From: CALAED01 sp937891035
GTDB taxonomy: Bacteria; Actinomycetota; Actinomycetes; Streptosporangiales; Streptosporangiaceae
Reading direction: 5' to 3'
Length of the DNA: 18,913 nt
Assembly (NCBI GenBank): GCA_035642125.1
Contig: DASQSZ010000062.1
Coordinates: 1-18,913, forward strand
In this document: positions 11,854 through 18,913 of the stretch, piece after piece
Layout: each line of letters starts with the position of its first letter
Numbering within the stretch: position 1 is the first letter of the stretch
Notes under the pieces: generated by a model
The model's database searches: none
What the model was told of the DNA's origin: nothing
What the model saw: only the letters and a program-made list of their open reading frames with translations
Translations under genes and position numbers: made by a program

Positions 11854-14640
11854 TCAGAATGGCTCGACCCCGGCCTCGGCCGCGCGCAAGCCCGGCCCCA
11901 CCAGCGGCAGCGCGACGGGATCCGCGTGCAGGGCCGCACCAAGGGCGAGGAGCACGCCGGCCGCACCGGTGGCGAGGTCCATCGACAGCCGAAACAGCTG
12001 ATCGCCCGGAAAGGCGAGATGCCCCCGGTACGACAGCGCGTGCCAGGCCAGGTTCCGCACGTGGAGGGCCACATCGGGGTCGGCCCAGGCGCGGCCGGGC
12101 TGGTAGCGGCCGGCCAGATAGGCGAGGATCCCCGCGCGCCCGTTGAACAGGCCCGACTGCATGAGGAACGGCAGCCGCATCCCGCGCCGGATCGCCGCGC
12201 CGGCCGCGCTGAACCGTTCGTCGACCCGGTGCGCGAGGTATTCCTCCAAGACGATGGCGATGCCCGCGGCGCCTCGGTCAAGGTAGGGCGCCGGGCGCGT
12301 GCCCACGCCTGCCGGCGGCGTACCCTCCGGCTCGTCTGCACACGACCGCAGGTCATGGCCGAGCGCGACGGCCGCGCGGTCGAGCCACGCCTGGTCGCCG
12401 CTGTCCTCGAACATCCTGATGAACAGCAGGGCCGGACCCGAAGCTCCGTCGAAGAGTCCCGCGCGGGGACGGCCCGCACCGCCGGTGGCGGCGCCGTCCG
12501 CGTCCGCGTCCGCGTCGGCGTCGGCCTCCAGCCTGTCGGCGACGATGTCGGCGACCCGGACGGCGGCGTCGTACAGGCTCGGCTCACCGGCCTGGCGCGC
12601 GAAGTGGCGGAGGTTCAACGCGATCCCGGCCAGCCCACCCCGCAGCCCGAGGTCGAGTTGCTCACACTTCCTCCGCATGCAGAGGTCGATGATCTTCAGA
12701 GCCTCGTCGCGCCGGCACAGCAGGTCAAGGGCGTACGCGACGCCATGCAGGCCATCAAAGAAGCCCAGGCGAACGTCCTCGGGCGGACTCATCGACTGCC
12801 GCGCCAGCCAGTCCTCGTACTCCGGGTAGCGGCCGGCGCCGGTCACGTCGAGCGCGTAGAGCACCCCGGCCGCACCGTAGGCGATGTTGAGGCCACCCGT
12901 GCGAAAATGCTCGATGTCCCCGGGAAAAAGGCGGTCATGGCGCTCCGGCGTGGCGCTGGCCAAGATCGCGGCCGTCAGCGACGCCCGGGCGCGTTTCCAT
13001 CCGGCCGTGTCCGGGCTGAACGTCGCATGCCCGCCCGCGCCCTCCCCCGCGGCGGCCCCGCCGGCCACGCTCCCGCCCGCCATGGTCCCGCCCGCCATGG
13101 TCGCGGCGGCGATTCCGGTCGCGGCAACGTCGGTCCCGGTGATGTCCGGCCGCGCGAGGTGGATCTCGGCGACCGCCTCCTCCAGGAAGCCACGCGGGAC
13201 GGGAAAGTGGGCGGTGATGATCTCGGCGAAGTGCGCCGCCTTGCTCCGGTCGAGCACCAGCATGCGGGTGAGCGGCAAAAAGAGGGCGAGCCGCAGGCAG
13301 GCCAAGGCGTACCGGTCCCGGTCGAAGCCCACCCTGTCCGATGGCGCGGCGAAGCCCGGATGGGCGAGGTCCGGAACCCGGGCCTCGCCGGCCCGGGCCG
13401 CGGCCTCGAAGTCGACGAGCACGACACTGTCGTCGGGCCGCACCATGACGTTGAACGGGTGGAGGTCCCCGAACACCACGCCCCGCCGGTGCACCTCGGT
13501 CACGGCTTCCTCCACCCGCCCGTACGTGCGCAGCGCCCACTTGGTGTATTCGGTCGCCTGCTCCGTCCCCGCCGTCGAGTCGCTCAGCGGATGGCGCTCA
13601 CGGACCCGGTGGGCGAGCGTCGTCCCCTCGATGAAGTCCTGCACCAGGTAGGTGCGTTGCCCGATGGTGACATAGCCTCGTACGGCCGGCACCACGGCAA
13701 GACCGGCGAGCGACTCCATGATCGAGTGCTCGTGCGCCAGCCGCGCCACCGCATCCGCCCCGTCCAGCGTGAGCCCGGCGTACGGCCGCGCCTCCTTGAG
13801 GACGACGGTTTCGCCGGTACGTGTGTCCTTGGCCGCGTATACGCCGCCGCCGTTGGACAGGTGCAGCACGCGCTCCAGTGTGAACCGCGGCACCGGCCAT
13901 GGCGTGGCCGACGCGGCCGCGAGGTGTGGCTCGAGCACCGCCGGCAGCCGCACCCATGGAGGCGGCGAGAAGTGCTCCGTCGGGCGGTCGGGCACCAAAC
14001 GGCCATCGGGATCCTCGATGGCGGGCTCCCAGACGCCGCGATCGGACAGGTGGTAGCGCGGTACGAACCCGCCGTACCGCACGTACAACGGCCCGTCGGC
14101 CCAGCGCAGGTCGCCCAGCGGGTAGGGCCCGGGGCGACCGCCGAGCAGCGCGTCCAACTCGGTCAAGATGCGCGCCAGCCGTGCCTCGTTTTCCGGATAT
14201 AGCGTAATCAGCTTTCCGCTCGACTCGCGGCAGGCATACTTCGCGTTGCGCATGTGCAGCACATGCGGCGCCCGGAGGAACTTGAAAGAAACGAGGCGTG
14301 GAACGCAGTAGTCCCACACCTCATCGAGGGCCTCCTCGGCGTTGTCAAGACAGGCCGAGACGTGGATCTTCCAACCCTGGCGCGGCGGTCTTCCCTCGGG
14401 TGGATCGATGTCGTCCCGTGGCGCCAAGGCCACCCAATCGCCCCGCGTGGTGCGGCGCCAGCCCGCCGGTGCGGGACGGTCGGCGATCTCGTAGCCGCAT
14501 CCACCGGCCGGCGGGCCCACCGGAGAGTCATAGAAGAGCGGACCGGCAAGGCAATAGTGCTCATACCGCAAACGCACGACGCCATCCTTGGTGGTCTCAG
14601 GCTCGCCGAGTGGATCGCTATCGGTGCGGGGGCTGGACAC
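11854..14640 (-). CDS. Class III lanthipeptide synthetase (LanKC)
   Basis: 928 residues in the three-domain order of class III enzymes. The lyase domain (about 25-220) has YEHYCLAGPLFYDSP, GWKIHVSACLDNAEEAL, SFKFLRAP and GKLITLYPENE. The Ser/Thr kinase-like domain (about 250-480) has the ATP lysine in VVLKEARPYAG (around 281), the catalytic loop VVFGDLHPFNVMV (around 392) and the metal loop VLVDFEAA. The C-terminal cyclase-like domain (about 570-928) has GGLNIAYGAAGVLYAL, LFDGASGPALLF and SGLFNGRAGIL but no Cys-His-Gly zinc site, as expected for class III rather than class IV. Two low-complexity inserts are present: Ala-Gly-rich with MAGG repeats near 515-540, and Ala-Asp repeats near 705. 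GTG 14640 has no ribosome site; GTG 14577 has AAGGA at spacing 7 and may be the true start. The enzyme would dehydrate Ser/Thr and form (labionin or) lanthionine rings; its substrate is not found nearby. Confidence 0.93.
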   Translation of the reverse strand: MSSPRTDSDPLGEPETTKDGVVRLRYEHYCLAGPLFYDSPVGPPAGGCGYEIADRPAPAGWRRTTRGDWVALAPRDDIDPPEGRPPRQGWKIHVSACLDNAEEALDEVWDYCVPRLVSFKFLRAPHVLHMRNAKYACRESSGKLITLYPENEARLARILTELDALLGGRPGPYPLGDLRWADGPLYVRYGGFVPRYHLSDRGVWEPAIEDPDGRLVPDRPTEHFSPPPWVRLPAVLEPHLAAASATPWPVPRFTLERVLHLSNGGGVYAAKDTRTGETVVLKEARPYAGLTLDGADAVARLAHEHSIMESLAGLAVVPAVRGYVTIGQRTYLVQDFIEGTTLAHRVRERHPLSDSTAGTEQATEYTKWALRTYGRVEEAVTEVHRRGVVFGDLHPFNVMVRPDDSVVLVDFEAAARAGEARVPDLAHPGFAAPSDRVGFDRDRYALACLRLALFLPLTRMLVLDRSKAAHFAEIITAHFPVPRGFLEEAVAEIHLARPDITGTDVAATGIAAATMAGGTMAGGSVAGGAAAGEGAGGHATFSPDTAGWKRARASLTAAILASATPERHDRLFPGDIEHFRTGGLNIAYGAAGVLYALDVTGAGRYPEYEDWLARQSMSPPEDVRLGFFDGLHGVAYALDLLCRRDEALKIIDLCMRRKCEQLDLGLRGGLAGIALNLRHFARQAGEPSLYDAAVRVADIVADRLEADADADADADGAATGGAGRPRAGLFDGASGPALLFIRMFEDSGDQAWLDRAAVALGHDLRSCADEPEGTPPAGVGTRPAPYLDRGAAGIAIVLEEYLAHRVDERFSAAGAAIRRGMRLPFLMQSGLFNGRAGILAYLAGRYQPGRAWADPDVALHVRNLAWHALSYRGHLAFPGDQLFRLSMDLATGAAGVLLALGAALHADPVALPLVGPGLRAAEAGVEPF
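12499..12530. repeat. Hexamer repeat in the LanKC gene
   Basis: Repeated GCGTCC/GCGTCG units on the plus strand encode an alternating Ala-Asp tract in the cyclase domain. The tract lies in a loop-like position between helices and is probably variable between strains. Confidence 0.6.
13070..13105. repeat. 15-base direct repeat in the LanKC gene
   Basis: Two adjacent copies of GTCCCGCCCGCCATG-type sequence encode repeated Met-Ala-Gly-Gly units in the linker between the kinase and cyclase domains. This Ala/Gly linker is longer than needed and looks expanded by slippage. Confidence 0.6.
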
Positions 14641-15064
14641 CGCTAAGGTTGGGGCGCGACCTCCGGCGCGGGGCTGACTGCAACCAGAGACTTACAAGAC
14701 GCGCCCGACCGAGCTAGTGACTGTTCTCACTAGCCGTCCATGAGTTCCACACAAGGGTTGCCTGCGTCCGTCACGACCACGCATGAATCCGATCCATGAC
14801 AAACCGCCTGCGGCCTGCGTTGATAGTTTTGCGGCAGATGTCATGTATCACGGCCCGTTAGTGGAATCGGCCGGGCCGTCCGGGCCGTCCGGGCCCGCGC
14901 CGTTGGCCCCCGTGCGATCACCCGTCCGGTGCCGACGACCAGATCGACATCGCGGATCACGGGCGCCCGCTCGTCGTCGGCGGCCGGCCCGGCCAGCTCA
15001 AGCACGGCTTGTTGGCCGGGCCGGCGCCGGGCTCTCCCGTAGGGTCAGGGCGCCGGGACAACGG
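14641..15064. other. Intergenic region upstream of LanKC
   Basis: 424 bases with no convincing gene, in the place where class III precursor genes usually lie. All short frames on the minus strand were read; none has a leader plus a Ser-x-x-Ser...Cys core. It holds the palindrome at 14713-14734, a GC-rich tandem repeat (CGGGCCGTC, nearly three copies, 14872-14897), and a minus-strand 54-codon frame (15005 to 14841) starting LELAGPAADDERAPVIRDVD and continuing LVVGTGRVIA. Its first 37 codons have coding-like third positions. It has no ribosome site and may be the remnant of a gene, but I do not recognise the family. Confidence 0.45.
14713..14734. promoter_or_regulatory. Perfect palindrome upstream of LanKC, candidate regulator site
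   Basis: GCTAGTGA, a 6-base spacer CTGTTC, and TCACTAGC make a perfect 8-bp inverted repeat 73 bases before GTG 14640 (136 before GTG 14577). It is AT-richer than its setting. On the minus strand TAGTGA lies 16 bases after a TTGTGT, so it could overlap a weak promoter. It is a natural candidate binding site for the RamR-like regulators encoded at 10342-11784. No experimental or second-site support is available. Confidence 0.5.
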
Positions 15065-16186
15065 CTATCCCCACACCTCCTGCGCGGTCTCGATGATGAG
15101 CTGGAGCTTCGCCATCTGGTCGTCGTAGGTGAGCTTGTTGCCCTCGACGGTGGAGGAAAAGCCGCACTGCGGGGACAGGCACAGCTGCTCGATGTCGACG
15201 TAGCGGGCGGCGTCCTCGATGCGGCGCTTGAGGTCGTCCTTGGACTCAAGCTCGCCGCGCTTGGTGGTGACCAGGCCGAGTACGACCATCTTGCCCTTCG
15301 GTACGAAGCGCAACGGCTCGAACCCGCCGGACCGGTCGTCGTCCCACTCACAGAAGAAGCCGTCGACGGCCAGTTCGCCGAACAGCGCCTCGGCCACGAA
15401 GTCATAGCCGCCGGCGGCCACCCACGACGATTGGAAGTTGCCACGGCACATGTGCGTGGTGACGGCGAGGTCGGCCGGCTTGTTCGCCAGGGCCGCGTTG
15501 ATCTCCTTGATGTAACGCAGGTGCAGGTGGTCGGCGTCGTTGCCGCGCTGGGCCATCAAGGCGCGCTGGTCGGGGTCGTTGAGGTAGGCCAGGCTGGTGT
15601 CGTCGAACTGAAGGTATCGGCAGCCGAGGTCGTAGACCCGCCGGACCTGATCGGCGTACGCGGCGGCGAGGTCGTTCCAGAACTCCTCGACGTCGGGGTA
15701 GACACCGGGATCGATGAACGCCGCCCCGCCCCGGTAGTGGACCATGTTCGGCGAGGGGATCGTGAGCTTCGGCACGGCCGTGGTCGTCGTCTCCTTGAGG
15801 AAGGCGAAGTGGTCACCGAAGATCGTGTCGCCCAGGCGGACCTTGTCGGTCACCTTCAACGCGGCGCTCTTGAAGTCGAGATCGCCCTCCGCGTTGTGGA
15901 AGTGGACCTCGAGCTGCTCGTCGGCGGCCGAGCTGATCCCGCCAAGCTGGTAGATGAAGTCCATATGCCAGGTGGCGCGGCGGAACTCGCCGTCGGTGGC
16001 GGCCTGCAGGCCCACGCTCTCCTGCGCCCTGACCACGTCGCGGATCGCGTCGTCCTCGACAGCGCGCAGGTCCGCCACCTTGATGCGGCCGGCGGCGAAG
16101 TCCTCCCGCGCCTTGTGCAGCCGCTGCGGCCGCAGCAGGCTGCCGACGTGGTCGGCGCGGAAAGGCGGGACGGTACGGGGTGCCAT
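15065..16186 (-). CDS. Core MetE-like methyltransferase, YxjG/YxjH type
   Basis: 373 residues, a methionine-synthase-type barrel without the N-terminal half of MetE. It starts PPFRADHVGSLLRP, a hallmark of the YxjG group, and has DGEFRRATWHMDF and YLQFDDTSLAYL. The zinc ligands are complete: His245 and Cys247 in THMCRGN, Glu280 in FFCEWDDD, and Cys341 in LSPQCGF. Members are annotated as homocysteine methyltransferases, but several have unproven donors and acceptors. ATG 16186 is chosen with GAGAGGAG about 9 bases upstream. It follows the 74-residue CxxC gene by 114 bases, a gap that contains a hairpin, and the ADH gene before that, so it may belong with an oxidation or demethylation pathway rather than housekeeping methionine synthesis. 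Confidence 0.87.
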   Translation of the reverse strand: MAPRTVPPFRADHVGSLLRPQRLHKAREDFAAGRIKVADLRAVEDDAIRDVVRAQESVGLQAATDGEFRRATWHMDFIYQLGGISSAADEQLEVHFHNAEGDLDFKSAALKVTDKVRLGDTIFGDHFAFLKETTTTAVPKLTIPSPNMVHYRGGAAFIDPGVYPDVEEFWNDLAAAYADQVRRVYDLGCRYLQFDDTSLAYLNDPDQRALMAQRGNDADHLHLRYIKEINAALANKPADLAVTTHMCRGNFQSSWVAAGGYDFVAEALFGELAVDGFFCEWDDDRSGGFEPLRFVPKGKMVVLGLVTTKRGELESKDDLKRRIEDAARYVDIEQLCLSPQCGFSSTVEGNKLTYDDQMAKLQLIIETAQEVWG

Positions 16187-16254
16187 GGCTATCGCTCCTC
16201 TCGTGATTTGTCTGACGTTATCGGTATCGATCTACGTTTCTGGCTGGAGGGGGA

Positions 16255-16282
16255 GGCCACCGGCCGGCCCAGGCCGGCGGCC
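16255..16282 (-). terminator. Hairpin between the CxxC gene and the MetE-like gene
   Basis: GGCCACCGGCC and GGCCGGCGGCC form an 11-bp inverted repeat with one mismatch and a 6-base loop, 18 bases after the stop of the 74-residue gene. It may end or reduce transcription from the ADH promoter before the MetE-like gene. An AT-richer stretch between it and 16186 could hold a separate promoter. Confidence 0.5.
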
Positions 16283-16300
16283 CTGATGGGACTACCTTGC

Positions 16301-16525
16301 TCAAGACGCCTCGGGCGGGTAGGTCAGGTCGATGGAGTTCTCGTCGACGCCGAGGGCCTGGCCGAGGATGCCGCGCATCAGCGGCTTGGGCACCAGACAG
16401 TCCTCGCACGCCTCCGGTGTCGCCGAGATCCGGACGTCGACGCGCCCGCCGTCCTCGTGGACCTCCATGACGTAGCCGTCCGCCTCAAGCGATGCCTGGA
16501 TCGCCTGCAGTCCGGCTGCATTCAT
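16301..16525 (-). CDS. Small CxxC protein, unknown function
   Basis: 74 residues: MNAAGLQAIQASLEADGYVM, then VDVRISATPEACEDCLVP and LMRGILGQALGV. The alpha-beta order with one Cys-x-x-Cys (Cys40, Cys43) before a helix recalls the C-terminal domain of NifU, an iron-sulfur or thiol module, but the likeness is only topological. Coding support is good: GGAG lies 6 bases before the ATG, third positions are G/C-rich, and the gene sits 40 bases after the ADH gene in the same direction. It may be a redox or metal partner for the ADH or the MetE-like enzyme. I do not recognise a named family. Confidence 0.72.
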   Translation of the reverse strand: MNAAGLQAIQASLEADGYVMEVHEDGGRVDVRISATPEACEDCLVPKPLMRGILGQALGVDENSIDLTYPPEAS

Positions 16526-16565
16526 CGTTGGCTCCGTTCGTCACCGGGCGGCCCGGTCTGTCTTT

Positions 16566-17687
16566 TCAGTCTCCTTCGTGCTCGTGGACGAGGAGACCGC
16601 GGATGTTCTTGCCGTCGAGCATGTCCTGGAAGCCGTCGTTGATCTGGTCGAGGCGGTAGCGCCGCGTGATCAGCTCGCCCAGCTTGAGCTGGCCGGACCG
16701 ATAAAGGCCGACGAGCCGCGGGATGTCGGACAGCGGATTCACCCCGCCCATCAGGGCGCCCTTCAGCGTGCGCTGCGGGCCGATCAGCGGGCCGGGCGAC
16801 ATGTCCATCCGCATCTCCGCGAAGTTGCCCACCGAGGTGAGCATGACCACGCCGCCCTTCCCGATGATGCCCACGGCCTCATTGATGACCTGAGCGGTGA
16901 GCGCCCCGACGGTGACGATGGCCTGATCGGCCAGCCGGCCGCCGGTCAGCTCGGCGACCAGATCGAGGGCCGTCGCCGCGTCGGGTGCCGCGTGCGTCGC
17001 GCCCAGCTCTAGCGCCTTTTCGCGCTTGAACTCGACCGGATCGACGGCGACCACATGGCGGGCGCCGGCGAGATGGGCCCCCTGCACGGCGTTGATGCCG
17101 ACGCCGCCGACCCCGAAGATCACCGCGGTGTCGCCGACCCGCACCCCCGCCGCGCGCACCGCCGAGCCCCAGCCGGTCGGCACGCCGCAGCCGAGCAGCG
17201 CGGCGAGCTCGAGCGGCACCTCAGGGTCGATCTTGACGCACGACCATTCGGTCACCACGGCGAATCGTGCGAACGTGCCGAGCATGCACATCCCGCCAAA
17301 GTCCTCACCGCCGGCATGGAAGCGGAACGTCTCGTCGTTCAGACAGCCGACAGCGACGTACTTGGCCGCCTCGCACAGGCCCTGCCGGCCGGACGCGCAG
17401 TAGTAGCACATGCCGCAGATAGGTACGAAGGAGCAGACGATGTGATCGCCTGGCGCGACCCTGGTGACCCCGGGGCCGACGTCCTCGACGATGCCGGCGC
17501 CTTCGTGGCCGCCGACCAGGGGCATCCTGATCGGGGCCTCGCCCGCGCGGATGTGTTCGTCGGAGTGGCACAGCCCGGCCGCCACGAAGCGGACGAGTAC
17601 CTCGCCGTCCTTCGGCGGGTCGAGTTCGAGTTCCGCGATCTCCCAGGCAGAGCCGGGCTTACGGAGGATCGCCGCCTGAGTTTTCAC
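16566..17687 (-). CDS. Zinc-dependent alcohol dehydrogenase, NDMA-dependent (nicotinoprotein) type
   Basis: 373 residues of the medium-chain dehydrogenase family. Catalytic zinc ligands are Cys40 (GLCHSDEH), His61 and Glu62 (VGGHEGAG) and Cys167 (LGCGVPTGW). The structural zinc site is Cys91, 94, 97 and 105 (ICGMCYYCASGRQGLC). The NAD fold is FGVGGVGINAVQGA with the acidic residue in AVDP, favouring NAD over NADP. The N-terminal WEIAELELDPPKDGEVLVRF and the overall layout match actinobacterial alcohol dehydrogenases with a tightly held NAD, assayed with nitrosodimethylaniline and often tied to mycofactocin. GTG 17687 has GGAGG about 10 bases upstream. It heads a probable operon with the CxxC and MetE-like genes and is divergent from a GMC oxidoreductase. 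The substrate is not shown; small alcohols or formaldehyde adducts are possible. Confidence 0.88.
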   Translation of the reverse strand: MKTQAAILRKPGSAWEIAELELDPPKDGEVLVRFVAAGLCHSDEHIRAGEAPIRMPLVGGHEGAGIVEDVGPGVTRVAPGDHIVCSFVPICGMCYYCASGRQGLCEAAKYVAVGCLNDETFRFHAGGEDFGGMCMLGTFARFAVVTEWSCVKIDPEVPLELAALLGCGVPTGWGSAVRAAGVRVGDTAVIFGVGGVGINAVQGAHLAGARHVVAVDPVEFKREKALELGATHAAPDAATALDLVAELTGGRLADQAIVTVGALTAQVINEAVGIIGKGGVVMLTSVGNFAEMRMDMSPGPLIGPQRTLKGALMGGVNPLSDIPRLVGLYRSGQLKLGELITRRYRLDQINDGFQDMLDGKNIRGLLVHEHEGD

Positions 17688-17859
17688 TGGCCATCAGCCT
17701 CCACGCACTCTTCGGACCATGCTCATGCGACACTACGCTTGACATAAGACTGGGGGCTAGGTGTTGATATTGAGTGACGCCTGTCGCGCATAATGTCATA
17801 TATTCGCCCGGCCGTGAGAGGGTGTGCCTTCTGGCCGGCCTTCGCCTCCGGTGGTGAAA
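17688..17859. promoter_or_regulatory. Divergent promoter region between ADH and GMC genes
   Basis: 172 bases shared by two divergent genes. The centre is AT-richer, with TTGACA (17739-17744), TTGATA (17764-17769) and CATAAT (17789-17794) on the plus strand. TTGATA to CATAAT is spaced by 19 bases, so it is only a fair promoter for the GMC gene. No clear palindrome was found. Confidence 0.35.
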
Positions 17860-18913
17860 GTGAACTGGGACTACGTGATCGTCGGCGCCGGATCCGCCGG
17901 GGCCGTGCTCGCCGCCAGGCTGACCGAGGACCCGGCCGTACGGGTCCTGCTGCTCGAGGCGGGACCCGACTTTCGTACGCCCGAGACGCCCAAGGCCTTT
18001 CAGCGCCGCAACATCGACATGACGGTCGAGACCAACCCGGACTTCTTCTGGCCGCGGCTGCGGGCGCGACGCAACCCCACGCAGGAGCCGATGCTGTACC
18101 TGCGCGGCCGCGGCGTCGGCGGCAGCTCCACGGTCAACGGCCTGTGCGCGATCCGCGGGATACCCGACGACTTCGACACCTGGGCCCACATGGGCGCCAA
18201 GGGCTGGTCGTTCGACGAGGTGCTGCCGGCGTTCATCAAGCTCGAAGACGAGCACGACTTTCCCGACGCGCCCTACCACGGCACCGGCGGCCCGGTCCCG
18301 ATCTACCGTGAGCCCGAGTCCGGCTGGGCCGGCACCGACGTGGCCTTCCGCGACGCGGCCCTCGACCTCGGCCATCCATGGTGCGACGACCACAACGCGC
18401 CGGACGCGACCGGCGCCTGCCCGTTCGCGATGAACATCAAGGACGGCTGGCGGGTCTCGACCAACGACGGCTACCTGGAGCCCGCCCGCGACCGGCCCAA
18501 CCTGACCATTCGCGGCGACACGCACGTGGACAGCGTCGTCCTGTCCGGAACCCGGGCCCGCGGCGTACGGCTGCTCACCGGCGAGGTCGAAGAGATCACC
18601 GCGGATGGCGAAGTGATCGTCGCCTGCGGGGCCGCGCACTCTCCCGCGCTGTTGATGCGCTCGGGGATCGGCCCGGCCGCCGAGCTCACCAGGCACGGCA
18701 TCGACGTCGTGGCCGACCTGCCGGTGGGCAAGGGCCTGCAGGACCACGCCATGCTGCTGATCCCGGTGCCGGTCGCGGAGAACGCCTGCCACGGCTTCGA
18801 GGACCGGGTCACCTATGTCGTCCTGCGCTACTCCTCCGGGCTCGGCGGCGCCGGCGCCAACGACATGATGCTGCTGCCCAACAACGGCGGCGGGCGGACC
18901 GTCGCCGGCAACC
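17860..18913 (+). CDS. GMC family FAD-dependent oxidoreductase (runs off the window)
   Basis: About 351 residues are visible; the C-terminal catalytic His-His/Asn end lies outside. The start NWDYVIVGAGSAGAVLAARL is the FAD-binding Rossmann motif, followed by VLLLEAGPDF. MLYLRGRGVGGSSTVNGLCA is the first GMC signature, and EVIVACGAAHSPALLMRSGIGP is the second. Family members oxidise alcohols such as choline, glucose or methanol; the mycofactocin-linked MftG is another member. Three closely spaced GTG codons could start it (17851, 17854, 17860). The last has GGTGG at spacing of about 5 and begins just before the FAD motif. Divergence from an NDMA-type ADH suggests a shared alcohol-oxidising role, possibly recycling a bound cofactor, but this is inference. 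Confidence 0.9.
   Translation, partial: MNWDYVIVGAGSAGAVLAARLTEDPAVRVLLLEAGPDFRTPETPKAFQRRNIDMTVETNPDFFWPRLRARRNPTQEPMLYLRGRGVGGSSTVNGLCAIRGIPDDFDTWAHMGAKGWSFDEVLPAFIKLEDEHDFPDAPYHGTGGPVPIYREPESGWAGTDVAFRDAALDLGHPWCDDHNAPDATGACPFAMNIKDGWRVSTNDGYLEPARDRPNLTIRGDTHVDSVVLSGTRARGVRLLTGEVEEITADGEVIVACGAAHSPALLMRSGIGPAAELTRHGIDVVADLPVGKGLQDHAMLLIPVPVAENACHGFEDRVTYVVLRYSSGLGGAGANDMMLLPNNGGGRTVAGN

Noticed and set aside
11818..14202. A 794-codon open frame on the plus strand across the LanKC gene
   Set aside because: LanKC on the other strand has all three expected domains. The plus frame has no motif and depends on the same codon bias.
14692..14844. A 50-residue minus-strand frame upstream of LanKC as precursor peptide
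   Set aside because: It has no ribosome site, no class III leader box, many Arg residues, and its only Cys is not preceded by a Ser-x-x-Ser motif.
1..18913. Mobile elements, CRISPR arrays, tRNA or rRNA genes
   Set aside because: No transposase or integrase motif, terminal repeat pair, regular repeat-spacer pattern or tRNA/rRNA-like sequence was seen on either strand by reading. A dedicated tRNA and repeat scan would settle this.

Overview
The window is high-GC DNA with strong G/C bias at third codon positions, GTG/TTG starts, actinobacterial families (NDMA-type alcohol dehydrogenase, class III lanthipeptide synthetase, RamR-like orphan regulators, a possible mycothiol-enzyme remnant) and little intergenic space. 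It is most likely the chromosome of a filamentous actinomycete; a Streptosporangiales-like host would fit, but the sequence alone does not prove it.

Layout. (1) 1-1147, minus: the start of a metal-dependent amidohydrolase with a 28-bp palindrome upstream, then a pyridoxamine-phosphate-oxidase-like flavoprotein. (2) 1301-2019, minus: a decayed regulatory pair, an anti-sigma gene with deletion and frameshift followed by an ECF sigma gene that stops after region 2. (3) 2123-7640, minus: a tight five-gene operon read as metV-like, metF, a MidA-like methyltransferase, a core MetE-like methionine synthase and metK. Genes overlap or lie less than 30 bp apart, and a strong hairpin closes the unit. 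Just upstream (7660-7984) is a broken purU (formyl-tetrahydrofolate deformylase). (4) 8329-11784, plus: a large secreted Ala/Pro/Gly-rich protein and two paralogous LuxR/NarL-type response regulators resembling RamR; the second lacks the phospho-acceptor aspartate. (5) 11854-14640, minus: a full-length class III lanthipeptide synthetase (LanKC), convergent with the regulators across a perfect hairpin. No precursor peptide or transporter gene is visible beside it. (6) 15065-17687, minus: a probable operon of a nicotinoprotein-type zinc alcohol dehydrogenase, a 74-residue CxxC protein and a second core MetE-like protein. (7) From 17860, plus and divergent: a GMC flavin oxidoreductase running off the window.

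Two themes stand out. The first is one-carbon and methyl metabolism: MetF/MetV should make methyl-tetrahydrofolate, the MetE-like proteins move methyl groups to a thiol, MetK makes S-adenosylmethionine, and an uncharacterised methyltransferase sits inside the operon as a possible consumer. The ADH/GMC pair beside the second MetE-like gene could feed one-carbon units, but this is inference. The second is a ram/amf-like morphogen or lanthipeptide locus (LanKC plus RamR-like regulators plus a secreted protein) that lacks a recognisable LanA. Three broken genes (purU, anti-sigma, sigma) show that the locus has been losing functions around the preserved methyl cassette.

No rRNA, tRNA, CRISPR array, insertion sequence or integrase was recognised.
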